From the NCBI GenBank assembly GCA_016928415.1, contig JAFGKU010000177.1:1-58405 (forward strand): a stretch of DNA of 58,405 nt. The letters run 5' to 3'. The translations under genes and the position numbers were made by a program. Position 1 is the first letter of the stretch, and every line of letters begins with the position of its first letter. The DNA is from Spirochaetales bacterium. Lineage in GTDB: Bacteria > Spirochaetota > Spirochaetia > SZUA-6 > JAFGRV01. Of this stretch, positions 8,341-17,056 are shown one piece after another. Under the pieces are notes generated by a model. That model saw only the letters and a list, made by a program, of their open reading frames with translations, ran no database searches and was not told the origin of the DNA.

Positions 8341-9037
8341 AGATAACCGCGAATTCCTTCCCGGTAAAGGGACTTAACCTGTAGTCCGAATAACAATGGA
8401 TGTTCGAAAACCCTGAATATTCAAGCATACCTATAAGGTGTTGATTCTTCAGGGGAAGTAGATAGACGGACTCGGTTGTCTCCTCACCCTTAAGTTTTAA
8501 ACCGATTTTAAAAAGGATCCGTTTCTCCTCGAATTTGTATTCCCTTGTAAATGTAAGACCATCTTTTTTAATTACAGGAAAGGAGACGCAACGGTCTGCC
8601 AGGATTTTATCATAGTTGAGAACCTGAAATATAAAAATCCCTTTTGGATCAAGAAGGCTTGATACCTGGATAAAGAAATACCTAACGTCGTCCTGGAACC
8701 GGAGATGCGGGAGGGTATTACCAAAACAGGTTATCAGGGAAAAACTCCCGTTCTTAAAATGAGTAACGATTTTCAACATGTCCAACACATCAAATCCGGC
8801 TTCAATTCTATCCGCTCCGGCCTTGTTCCTGGCCAGGTTTATCATTTTATCATTGAGATCAATGCCATGTACTTTTATGCCGTTTTTAGCCAACTGCAGA
8901 CAAAACTCACCAGTGGCACATCCGATATCCAAAAGGTTTTGACCGGAACTGAGAAATGACCGGATAAAAGGAGTCCTTCCTGGGTCAAGAGGAAATATTT
9001 CACTGTAGTGATCTGCGATACTGTTGTATAAGTCCAT
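8324..9037 (-). CDS. Class I SAM-dependent methyltransferase
   Basis: The protein has motif I 'LLDIGCATGEFCLQLA', an acidic residue ending strand 2 ('VHGIDLN'), and motif IV 'LITCFGNTLPHL', typical of small-molecule methyltransferases. A beta-rich C-terminal insert ('FTREYKFEEKRILFKIGL') follows. I favour the ATG at 9037 ('MDLYNSIADHYSEIF'), which matches where homologues begin. An upstream GTG at 9094 would add 19 residues of unlikely sequence. The substrate is unknown. It overlaps the YgbA-like gene, so a link to nitrosative stress is possible but unproven. Confidence 0.8.
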   Translation of the reverse strand: MDLYNSIADHYSEIFPLDPGRTPFIRSFLSSGQNLLDIGCATGEFCLQLAKNGIKVHGIDLNDKMINLARNKAGADRIEAGFDVLDMLKIVTHFKNGSFSLITCFGNTLPHLRFQDDVRYFFIQVSSLLDPKGIFIFQVLNYDKILADRCVSFPVIKKDGLTFTREYKFEEKRILFKIGLKLKGEETTESVYLLPLKNQHLIGMLEYSGFSNIHCYSDYRLSPFTGKEFAVIYVAEK

Positions 9038-9247
9038 TATTATTTCAGCTTCATTAAAGGTATTATAATACTTAAATACCAAATTAGTCAACACTCCCTA
9101 TCACAAAAAAAATCATTAAGTTTGGTCTATCTATATACTATTCACTTTGAACGAACCTGTACATGATTGATAAAAGGCAATAAAACAGGTAGACAGGACA
9201 AAAAACATGTGTTAAAAATAACATAAAAATCGCAGCAGGGAATGCTT

Positions 9248-11023
9248 ATGAAAAAAACGCCTTTATCCTTCGGGATGCGTTTTAAAATTATACTGACGTT
9301 TTTTATCACCATTTCGCTTGTCACCATTTTCATGTCCTTTTTTTCCTATTACAACATATCTTACATGCTGTTCAAAGACCTCCAGTCACGGATCAAGCAT
9401 ATTACCCAGCTCTCCAGTGATATAATTAAAAAGGAGCCGCTGGAAAGGCTTGTCAAGCTCATTACCCCGGATTTAAGCGGGGAGCGGATTACGGAAATCG
9501 AACATTCGGCTGATTACAAATTAATCAGCGACCAGATGAATAAAATCCGGGACACGGCGCCAGGGCTGATCAGGTATGTCTACACCATTATACCGACGGA
9601 AGATGTAAACACGGCACTGTTCGTTGTGGACGCGGACCTCCTGGTGGACAGTGAGCTGGCAAAAACGGAGTCTATAGACGAAGATGAAATATCGCATTTT
9701 GCGGAAGAAATGGACATCTCCGGCTTCGTGGTGCTGCGCCAGGCTTTAAAGGAAAAGCGCAGCCTGGTGGAAGAGGAATTCTATTATGATGCCGACCTGA
9801 AAATTTATTCTTTCAGCGGCTATGCCCCGATCCGGGATGATAACGGCAGGTTTATTGCATTGATGGGTATAGACATGGGCTCGGAAGACGTTCAGGCCGT
9901 ATTAAGTTACATCACCTTGATGTTTATTATCATTGCGGTTGCCGCGCTCGTAATTTCCCTCATTTCGGCATTCATTCTCGGGACCATGTTCACGCGGGGA
10001 ATCAGACACCTCGATAAAATCGTCAACGAATTCGGGAAACAGGAAATGGGTGTCAGGGCGGATGTAAAGTCCAAGGACGAAGTGGGACGGCTGGGACAAA
10101 GCTTCAATGTGATGGCCGAAACAATACAGAATTATTCAAACAAACTGCAGGCCCTGCTGAAAGCTTTCAACCATTTTGTTCCGCACGATTTCCTGAACCA
10201 GCTTGAAAAGGAAAATATACTGGAAGTCAAACTGGGAGACCAGGTTCAGAAGGAAATGACCGTTCTCTTTTCGGATATCAGTGCATTCACCACCATTTCT
10301 GAATCCATGACACCAAAAGAAAATTTCAACTTCATCAACTCTTTTCTCAGCCGCATGGGTCCCGTAATACGGCAGCACAGGGGGTTTATCGTCAAGTACA
10401 TCGGTGATGGAATAATGGCCCTTTTCCCCCATTCGGTCGATGACGCTGTCAAGGCCGGTATTGACATGCTGGGAAAGCTGGCCGAATACAATGAGCACAG
10501 GAAAACCATGGGTTATAAACCGGTAGACATCGGTATTGGCCTTCATATGGGTAAATTAATGCTGGGGACGGTCGGTGAAGAAGAAAGAATGGAAGGAACC
10601 GTCATCTCCGATACGGTAAATGTCTGTTCCCGGCTGGAAGGCCTTACAAGAAAATATAATGTCCATATGATCGTAAGCGAGGATGTCATGGAGGGGGTGC
10701 TGGACAGCGGGGATTATCTATACCGGTTCCTGGATAAGGTCCAAGTGAAAGGAAAAACAAAACCTGTCATTATTTACGATCTATTCAGCGCGGACAGCAA
10801 GCCGTTGCAGGAAGAAAAACTGAAAGCCAGGGATTCCTATGACAATGCCATTCACAATTACCTAAACCGGAAGTTCGATGTTTCCAGGACTGTTTTTCTG
10901 AAACTGTCCCAGGACCATCCCGATGATAAAGTGTACTCCCTTTATTTAAAACGTTGTGAAAAATTCCTGACACACGACCCGGGGCCCGGGTGGAACGGTG
11001 TGGAAGCCTATGATTCCAAGTAA
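9248..11023 (+). CDS. Membrane-bound class III adenylate/guanylate cyclase with HAMP
   Basis: A CAGGGA box at 9235-9240 sits 8 nt before the ATG at 9248, so this start is preferred to the ATG at 9242. The order is transmembrane helix 1 (about 14-36), an extracytoplasmic sensor of about 180 residues with 'YSFSGYAPIRDDNGRFIALMG' near its end (a Cache-like pattern), helix 2 (about 220-250), HAMP, and a class III catalytic domain from about 330. That domain has 'VLFSDISAFTTISE' (first metal Asp) and 'KYIGDGIMALF' (second metal Asp), then 'GTVISDTVNVCSRLE', containing a V-N-x-x-S-R transition-state motif. A helical tail ends the protein. It senses an external signal and makes cAMP or cGMP. The SGNH gene follows 22 nt downstream. 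Confidence 0.9.
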   Translation: MKKTPLSFGMRFKIILTFFITISLVTIFMSFFSYYNISYMLFKDLQSRIKHITQLSSDIIKKEPLERLVKLITPDLSGERITEIEHSADYKLISDQMNKIRDTAPGLIRYVYTIIPTEDVNTALFVVDADLLVDSELAKTESIDEDEISHFAEEMDISGFVVLRQALKEKRSLVEEEFYYDADLKIYSFSGYAPIRDDNGRFIALMGIDMGSEDVQAVLSYITLMFIIIAVAALVISLISAFILGTMFTRGIRHLDKIVNEFGKQEMGVRADVKSKDEVGRLGQSFNVMAETIQNYSNKLQALLKAFNHFVPHDFLNQLEKENILEVKLGDQVQKEMTVLFSDISAFTTISESMTPKENFNFINSFLSRMGPVIRQHRGFIVKYIGDGIMALFPHSVDDAVKAGIDMLGKLAEYNEHRKTMGYKPVDIGIGLHMGKLMLGTVGEEERMEGTVISDTVNVCSRLEGLTRKYNVHMIVSEDVMEGVLDSGDYLYRFLDKVQVKGKTKPVIIYDLFSADSKPLQEEKLKARDSYDNAIHNYLNRKFDVSRTVFLKLSQDHPDDKVYSLYLKRCEKFLTHDPGPGWNGVEAYDSK

Positions 11024-11045
11024 TTAAAAAAGGGACCGGAAGAAA

Positions 11046-12842
11046 ATGAAAATCATCAAAAAGATTATACTGGCTTTGGGCGTTTTTCTTGTTTTTGTAC
11101 TTGTTCTCGAAGGAATACTGGTCCTTTTTCAGGTGGGCAATCCTACGCAATTATTGCTGACACGGCAAATAGACGGGAAAAATTATTTAACCACCAATGT
11201 ACAGTACATGGAAAAATATTTCTCTGCATTCACGTTCACCATACCTTCACCCCAGCGTTACTTATTTCCCGAAAAGAAAGGCACCGGGGGCTATAGAATT
11301 TATGTTTTAGGAGAATCCACAAGCCAGGGATTCCCTTATACTATGACAGAGTCTTTTGTTTTTCAGCTTGAGCAGATGCTGAATAATGCCGGTCTTGGCC
11401 TTCGATTCGAAGTCATCAATTTATCCATGACGGCAACCAATTCCTATACCGGTACGGACATGGCCAAGGAATTAATCAATAATCCCCCCGACCTGGTTAT
11501 CGTGTATTACGGCCACAATGAATTTATCGGGATCGGCGGAGCCGGCGAGTACTTAAGCCCATTCTTCCAGGCCAACCTGTTTTTCTCCCATTTCCGCATT
11601 TACCAGGTACTGAAAAGTATTATCTCCGGTTTTTTTCAAAAGGACGAACGTTCCATCATGGAATTAATGGCGCAAAAAAAGGGGATTACCCTGAAAAGCA
11701 ATGTCTATGAAAAAACTGTCCGCCTTTTTAATGAAAATTATCATTTTATCCTCGATACGTTCCGAAGCCGGAACATTCCGGTGGTTGCCTGCGGGGTGGT
11801 AGCCAATCTCAAGGATTTCAAGCCATTGCGTTCCGAACCCGTTACAACAGATATCAAAACGGGGCTCGAAGAACTGTCGGCCCGGCCGGTGCCCGATACC
11901 GGAAAAATGAATACCATGGCGGGAGAAAACGCCGAGGCCCAATACACGGCCGGGAAGCTTCTGCTTAAGCGGGGAATGACCGATGAAGCTTACAGCTTCC
12001 TCCTTCGCGCCTGTGATCTTGACGAACTCAAGTTCCGCGCCACATCCGACATTGAGCGGATTATCAGGGAAGAAGCGGTTAAAACAGGGGCCGTTTACGT
12101 AGACTTCCAGAAATATTTCGACAGCCGTGACCCGGAAGGAATTTCAGGGAATGACATCCTTTTGGAACATGTTCATCCCACATTGCAGAGCCATAACCTG
12201 ATTGCCCGCAGGCTCGCCGAAATAATAGGAGAAACAGTATTAAAACAGAAAGTACCGGCAGAGGCCTTTAATGTTTCACCGATGTACACCCTGGTGGATA
12301 CAATGCTCTCAACAAATAAGATGTTCCGCCTTTACAGCACGTTCCCGCTGTCATCCATACACTATTTCAACAATACCGGATTTAAAGATTTGTATAACAT
12401 TCAAAATAGCGAACAAAACAAGGATTTTGTATTAAAACCTTCCATAGCGAAGGATGAATTTGAATTTCTGAAAAGCAATATATCCTATTCGGAATCCAAC
12501 CTCCATGTCAAATTCGGTATTTACCTGTTAACAAAAAAGAACGACATCAACAGGGCCTACAGGGAATTTTTTATTGCGGCGGTCCAGGACCCCCTGAATA
12601 TTCCGGCGTATAATAATCTGGGTGTATACCACTTCTTTTTCGGCAACAAGATGAAGAGTCTCGAATATCTCTCTTATGCTTCCCGCCTTGGGATTAAACA
12701 CGTTAATTCATATAAAAATTATTATCTGGTTCTGAAAAAAATGGGGAGAATGGAAGAAGCTGAACTGCTGGAGCCGACCCTGAGGAATATGGGGGTGAAT
12801 CCTGCCGCTATCGTCAAGGTGTTGTTCTCCGACCTGGAATAG
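11046..12842 (+). CDS. Membrane-anchored SGNH/GDSL-type hydrolase with TPR tail
   Basis: The 598 residues start with a single anchor helix (5-27). The SGNH hydrolase fold follows: block I 'LGESTSQG' with the nucleophile S91, an oxyanion Asn in 'VYYGHNEF' (block III), and the catalytic His in 'EHVHPTLQSH' (H377). The last 120 residues look like TPR repeats ('PAYNNLGVYHFFFGNKMKSLEYL'). Relatives deacetylate or acetylate extracellular polysaccharides or cleave lipid esters. The anchor suggests a periplasmic active site. It is spaced 22 nt behind the cyclase gene with GGAAG before its ATG, so the two form an operon. The specific substrate is unknown. Confidence 0.8.
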   Translation: MKIIKKIILALGVFLVFVLVLEGILVLFQVGNPTQLLLTRQIDGKNYLTTNVQYMEKYFSAFTFTIPSPQRYLFPEKKGTGGYRIYVLGESTSQGFPYTMTESFVFQLEQMLNNAGLGLRFEVINLSMTATNSYTGTDMAKELINNPPDLVIVYYGHNEFIGIGGAGEYLSPFFQANLFFSHFRIYQVLKSIISGFFQKDERSIMELMAQKKGITLKSNVYEKTVRLFNENYHFILDTFRSRNIPVVACGVVANLKDFKPLRSEPVTTDIKTGLEELSARPVPDTGKMNTMAGENAEAQYTAGKLLLKRGMTDEAYSFLLRACDLDELKFRATSDIERIIREEAVKTGAVYVDFQKYFDSRDPEGISGNDILLEHVHPTLQSHNLIARRLAEIIGETVLKQKVPAEAFNVSPMYTLVDTMLSTNKMFRLYSTFPLSSIHYFNNTGFKDLYNIQNSEQNKDFVLKPSIAKDEFEFLKSNISYSESNLHVKFGIYLLTKKNDINRAYREFFIAAVQDPLNIPAYNNLGVYHFFFGNKMKSLEYLSYASRLGIKHVNSYKNYYLVLKKMGRMEEAELLEPTLRNMGVNPAAIVKVLFSDLE

Positions 12843-12853
12843 CCGAAACTAAA

Positions 12854-13342
12854 TCAGAAAGCGGGTTCAGGTACGGGATGACCGACCAGGTTGTTAAATT
12901 CGTCAAAAAAGCGTCTTTCAATTTTTCCCTGTGAATCGGCAGCAAGGATCTCATCCATCCATTTTTCATTGTGACAGAGGATAGCCATTACAGACAGCAG
13001 CCGCAGATACTCCCTGTTCATCCCCGGAGGATCGGCAATGAGAAACAGAAACCGGACGGGCTTCCCGTCCACCGCATCATACTGGATACCTTCCCTGGAA
13101 ACACCCAAAGCTATGAGAGGCGCCTTCACGGCGTCCGTTCTGCCGTGGGCAAATGCGATGCCGTTGCCCAGACCGGTACTTTGGATCCGCTCCCTTTCCA
13201 GAATAGCTTTTTCCAGTTTTTTTACATTTTTAACCTGTTTGAATAAAGACGTTCCGTAAAGAAGTTCCTTGATAGCCCCGATTTTCTCATGGCTTTTAAG
13301 GCATTTAACAGAACCGGATTTAAGACAATCCCTTTCCACCAT
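12854..13342 (-). CDS. Stand-alone PTS EIIA domain protein (PtsN/fructose type)
   Basis: The 162 residues form a single PTS_EIIA type-2 domain. The phosphorylatable histidine is H66 in 'GNGIAFAHGRTDAV', and 'FLFLIADPP' with 'HLRLLS'-like 'YLRLLSVMAILCHN' follow as in EIIA-Ntr and EIIA-Fru. The N-terminus is shorter than normal before the first helix. No HPr, EI, EIIB or EIIC gene is near, so a regulatory role by phosphorylation state is more likely than transport. It converges on the SGNH gene with an 11-nt gap. An AGG-rich sequence precedes the ATG. Some spirochaetes are known to keep incomplete, regulatory PTS sets. Confidence 0.85.
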   Translation of the reverse strand: MVERDCLKSGSVKCLKSHEKIGAIKELLYGTSLFKQVKNVKKLEKAILERERIQSTGLGNGIAFAHGRTDAVKAPLIALGVSREGIQYDAVDGKPVRFLFLIADPPGMNREYLRLLSVMAILCHNEKWMDEILAADSQGKIERRFFDEFNNLVGHPVPEPAF

Positions 13343-13502
13343 ATTTTGACCTGCCTTTCCTTTCGCGTAACAATTCGCTCTATCAGCAGTTCCTGGCCAG
13401 GTGCAGCGGTTATTGCCCGAAAAAACACTGTTACTTTATATATCGGTAAAATACAGAAGTGTATAACAGGGACCTCAAAAAACTTACATCTGTTATTGCT
13501 GT

Positions 13503-14547
13503 TTATTTAACGGTTGTCTTTCCCCTTATAAACGAAACAATAGCGCCTGCCGCCGCTATTCCACCGGCAACAAGGAAGGAAACATGGATTGCCGGGAACA
13601 ATTGTTCGGGTCCGCCTTTGGAGGTAATGCTTGAAAAAACCGCACCGGCCAAGCCGACACCGAGCACCATGCCCACGTTTCTTGCCGTGGCAAGGATGCC
13701 GGCGGCAATGCCCTGGCGCTCACGAGGAGCGCTTCCCATCAGGGCACTCGTGTTGGGTGAAATGAAGATACAGGTGCCCAGTCCCGTAACGGATAGTCCC
13801 AGGACAATCTCAAAATGTCCCGTGCCCGGCATGAAACCGGACAATAAAAACAATCCAACCATCATGACCAGCATCCCGATTGTTGAAAGAAACCGTGAAC
13901 CGATCCTGTCGGATAAAAACCCGCTGACAGGAGCGGCAACCGCCATCACCAGGGGCTGTGCCGTTAAAAGCAGTCCCGCTTCGGCTGGGCTGAACCGGCG
14001 GCCTTGGATCAGGTAAAAAGGCATCAAAAAAACACCGAAGTACAGGCAAATATAATTCAGCGGGGAATCCCATCCCCATTCATGGCCGCGGTTAAGGGCA
14101 AGGAGAAGCATAACCAGACCCGCAGAGAACAGGACAGCCCCGGGGATGTCAAATTTTTTGACGCCGGATTCTTCAGGAGAGTCATTTGTGATGAACAGCA
14201 GGCCGAGGAGAAATACCAGGGTGCCGATCGGAACATTGATGTAAAATACGACGCGCCATCCAAAGGTCGTTGTCAGCCAGCCGCCGAAGGAAGGCCCGGC
14301 AGCCAGTCCCAGATACGTCATTGTCGCCTGCAGGCCCAATGCCTGGCCCCGCTGACCGCACGGGAAGCTTTTCGTGATAATGGCGGGGGCATTGGAGAAG
14401 AGCATCGCCCCCCCGATGCCCTGGAAGGCACGCGCGATAACAAGCCATTCGATACGGAACGCCAGGCCGCAAAGCGCCAACGGCAATAAATACGAGCCAT
14501 TTATGGTTTGAATTCTTTTCGGATAAAGGTCCGCCGTCCTGATTCAT
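13503..14547 (-). pseudogene. DHA2-family MFS drug exporter, wrecked by two deletions
   Basis: The DHA2 (EmrB/QacA-like) family normally has 14 helices and about 470 residues. Here the N-terminus ('NSNHKWLVFIAVGAL', starting at the ATG at 14547) is joined out of frame, near 14480, to a segment starting 'ALCGLAFRIEWLVIARAFQG'. Helices 1-3 and the motif A loop are therefore lost. Reading resumes in the second frame through 'GIGGAML' and 'GPSFGGWLTTTFGWR'. A second, in-frame loss then joins 'HEWGWDSP' directly to 'NYICLYFGVFLMPFYL', dropping about 60-70 residues that normally include a 'LFRNR'-like stretch. The C-terminal four or five helices are normal. The product cannot work as an antiporter. 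Confidence 0.75.
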
Positions 14548-14557
14548 GCCTGGGAAT

Positions 14558-14611
14558 ATACTAAATACAGGAATAGTGCTCAAGACAAGGAAACAGGAAT
14601 GTATTTAGTAT
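14558..14611. repeat. 12-bp perfect inverted repeat in a divergent intergenic region
   Basis: ATACTAAATACA (14558-14569) is exactly complementary to TGTATTTAGTAT (14600-14611), with a 30-nt spacer. The spacer borders repeat an 'ACAGGAAT' direct motif. The repeat lies upstream of the HD-GYP promoter and beside the start of the dead MFS gene. It may be a binding site for a dimeric regulator that once controlled the exporter, or a hairpin. Confidence 0.6.
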
Positions 14612-14630
14612 GCACATTAATAATTAAAAT

Positions 14631-14660
14631 TTGATTTATGGGATTATTTTAAACTATAAT
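14631..14660 (+). promoter_or_regulatory. Promoter of the HD-GYP gene
   Basis: TTGATT (14631-14636) is followed, 18 nt later, by a perfect TATAAT (14655-14660). Transcription would begin near 14667, between the two candidate ATGs at 14665 and 14683. This decides the start of the downstream gene in favour of 14683. Confidence 0.6.
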
Positions 14661-14682
14661 AGAAATGGAATTAAGACTAATT

Positions 14683-17043
14683 ATGGCAAAGAAGAAGATA
14701 ATCGAACCGAGACTGACAATAGGGGTTTTAATCGACTCGCTGCACACCGAATATCATGCAAATCTCACCAACAGCATTGATGATGAAGCGAGGGCAAGAA
14801 ACGTCAATCTGCTTTTTTTCGTGGGAGGGCGACTTTCGTCCACAAACCGGTATGAAACACAGCGCAATATTCTTTATGAAATCATCAATAAGAACAATGT
14901 CGACGGACTGATAATTTTTTCTCCTGCTCTCAATTTTTTCGTAGGTCATGATAAATTCATTGAATTTTGTAAAATCTACAAGTCGATACCTATTGTCAGT
15001 ATTGCGTACGAAATGGAAGGAGCCGTATCAATAATCAACGACAACGCGAATGGCGTAATGAAGGCTGTCAAACACCTGGTTGAAGTTCACAATAAAAAAA
15101 GAATCGTGTTTATCAAGGGACTGGATACCTATCCGGATGCGGAAGAAAGGTATGAAAGTTATGTAGATTCATTAACCTATTATAATATCCCCATGGACCC
15201 GGAGCTCGTGCTTAATGGTGAATTTTCCGATCAAACAAGCCGCAGGGAAATAAAAAAACTCATTCAACAAAAAAAAACAGATTTTGATGCCATTGTTGCC
15301 GCCAACGATTATATGGCCATAGGCGCCATGGAGGAATTAAATTTCAATGGTTTCAAAGTCCCGCAAGATATTTCCGTTATCGGCTATGACGACATGTATT
15401 CGAGCAGATTCCTGAATCCGAGCCTGTCAACCGTGAACCAGTCCCTGGAAGAACAGGGCAAACAGGCGGTCATAGCCGTTATCAACCAGATAAAGGGAAT
15501 CCGGCAGCCCGAAAAAATAATTATTGAACCGCACCTTATTTTACGCGAATCCTGCGGATGCACATATAAATTCGCGGATGACATTGCGGTTAATTATTCA
15601 TCTCTCGCAAAAAAACCGTTTAAAACGGCCTTTTCAGATAATTACAATGACCTGTTTAAAAAAATAGGAGATAAAATCGGGAATTTATTTCAGGTCAAAG
15701 ATATGAATACAAATTCAATACTTCACAAGCTTTTAGTAGAATTTGAAAAGGATTTACTCGAATCGGATAATAACGGATTTATTAATATATTAAACGAATT
15801 AATAGGTCTGGTAATTATTAACAATGAAAAGATTTCAAAATGTCATACGATAATTTCAGAGTTCCGGAAAAACGTTTTACCCCTAATATCCGACAGGAAA
15901 TTAATGATAAAAGCGGAGGATTTATTCCACCAGGCCCGCTTGATTGTTTATGAAAAATCGACGAATGCACAGACACCGGTATTTTTTCACCTCTTCCATG
16001 TAAACAGGGATTTCCTGGATTTAAACGATGAACTGATCATCAACAAGCAGTCATTAACTCAAATAATTACCGTTGTCAGCAAAATACTGGAAATGTTCGA
16101 AATAGATATTTGTTTCCTGTCATTATTTGTCCAGGATGTGGATATCAATAAAAGCAAATCGCGGTTGCTATTCGGCATCAATAAAAGCGGCGGTAATAAA
16201 AAAATAAAACAACGGACCATATTCCAGACAAACAAACTCATGCCCACCAATATAAAAAACGGCCTGGGAAGGCATTCCCTCGTCATCGAATACTTTAATT
16301 ATTCCGAGAAACCCATTGGTTTCATCATTTTCGAAATGAAGCAGAACTATGGAGAAATTTACCCCGATTTACGGCGGAAAATCGGGAGCGCCATCGAAGA
16401 AGCCCTGTTATATAAAAAGGTAAAATCGCAGACCACAAAGCTGACCAACAACTTGAATTACATAAGGCAGGTAATGGCCGGTTTTATCAAAACCCTTGAG
16501 ATAACGGTTGAAAAAAGGGACCCTTACACGGCAGGCCACCAGAGGCGTGTGGCCGACCTGGCGCGCGCGATTGCCACGCATATGAATTTCTCCAGCGTGT
16601 TCATAGAGACGGTGCGCATGGCCGGCATCGTGCACGACCTTGGCAAGATATACATACCTTCCGAAATCCTGAACAAACCGGGCAAGCTCCACCAGATGGA
16701 ATTTAACCTGATAAAAATGCATCCCCAGGTTGCCTACGACATATTAAAGGAAATCGATTTCCCATGGCCGATTGCCAAGATTGTCCTGCAGCATCATGAG
16801 AAAATAGACGGTTCCGGCTATCCGATGGGTCTGAAAGGCGATGATATAACTATTGAAGCCAGAATCCTTACGGTAGCCGATGTTGTGGAAGCCATGGCCT
16901 CCCACCGCCCTTACAGGCCGGCACTGGGTATTCAGCTGGCATTGGACGAAATAGCGGAAAAGAAAGGCTTTCTTTACGATACGGATGTGGTAAATGCCTG
17001 TCTGGAGCTTTTTAACACGATCGGGTTTAAATTCAAAATATAA
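14683..17043 (+). CDS. LacI-type ligand-binding sensor fused to HD-GYP phosphodiesterase
   Basis: Residues 1-300 are a complete LacI/GalR-type effector domain (periplasmic-binding-protein fold) that starts 'RLTIGVLIDSLHTEYHANL' with no helix-turn-helix before it. 'AIVAANDYMAIGAMEEL', 'VIGYDDM' and 'PHLILRESCGC' are textbook signatures. A helical/GAF-like linker follows (about 300-590). The HD-GYP domain is at about 600-780: 'DPYTAGHQRRV', 'HDLGKIYIP' (H651, D652), and 'HHEKIDGSGYP' with G712-Y713-P714 all intact. This predicts sugar- or small-ligand-controlled breakdown of cyclic di-GMP in the cytoplasm. There is no signal peptide or membrane helix. The start follows from the promoter position. 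Confidence 0.9.
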   Translation: MAKKKIIEPRLTIGVLIDSLHTEYHANLTNSIDDEARARNVNLLFFVGGRLSSTNRYETQRNILYEIINKNNVDGLIIFSPALNFFVGHDKFIEFCKIYKSIPIVSIAYEMEGAVSIINDNANGVMKAVKHLVEVHNKKRIVFIKGLDTYPDAEERYESYVDSLTYYNIPMDPELVLNGEFSDQTSRREIKKLIQQKKTDFDAIVAANDYMAIGAMEELNFNGFKVPQDISVIGYDDMYSSRFLNPSLSTVNQSLEEQGKQAVIAVINQIKGIRQPEKIIIEPHLILRESCGCTYKFADDIAVNYSSLAKKPFKTAFSDNYNDLFKKIGDKIGNLFQVKDMNTNSILHKLLVEFEKDLLESDNNGFINILNELIGLVIINNEKISKCHTIISEFRKNVLPLISDRKLMIKAEDLFHQARLIVYEKSTNAQTPVFFHLFHVNRDFLDLNDELIINKQSLTQIITVVSKILEMFEIDICFLSLFVQDVDINKSKSRLLFGINKSGGNKKIKQRTIFQTNKLMPTNIKNGLGRHSLVIEYFNYSEKPIGFIIFEMKQNYGEIYPDLRRKIGSAIEEALLYKKVKSQTTKLTNNLNYIRQVMAGFIKTLEITVEKRDPYTAGHQRRVADLARAIATHMNFSSVFIETVRMAGIVHDLGKIYIPSEILNKPGKLHQMEFNLIKMHPQVAYDILKEIDFPWPIAKIVLQHHEKIDGSGYPMGLKGDDITIEARILTVADVVEAMASHRPYRPALGIQLALDEIAEKKGFLYDTDVVNACLELFNTIGFKFKI

Positions 17044-17056
17044 GTTTATAATTCTC

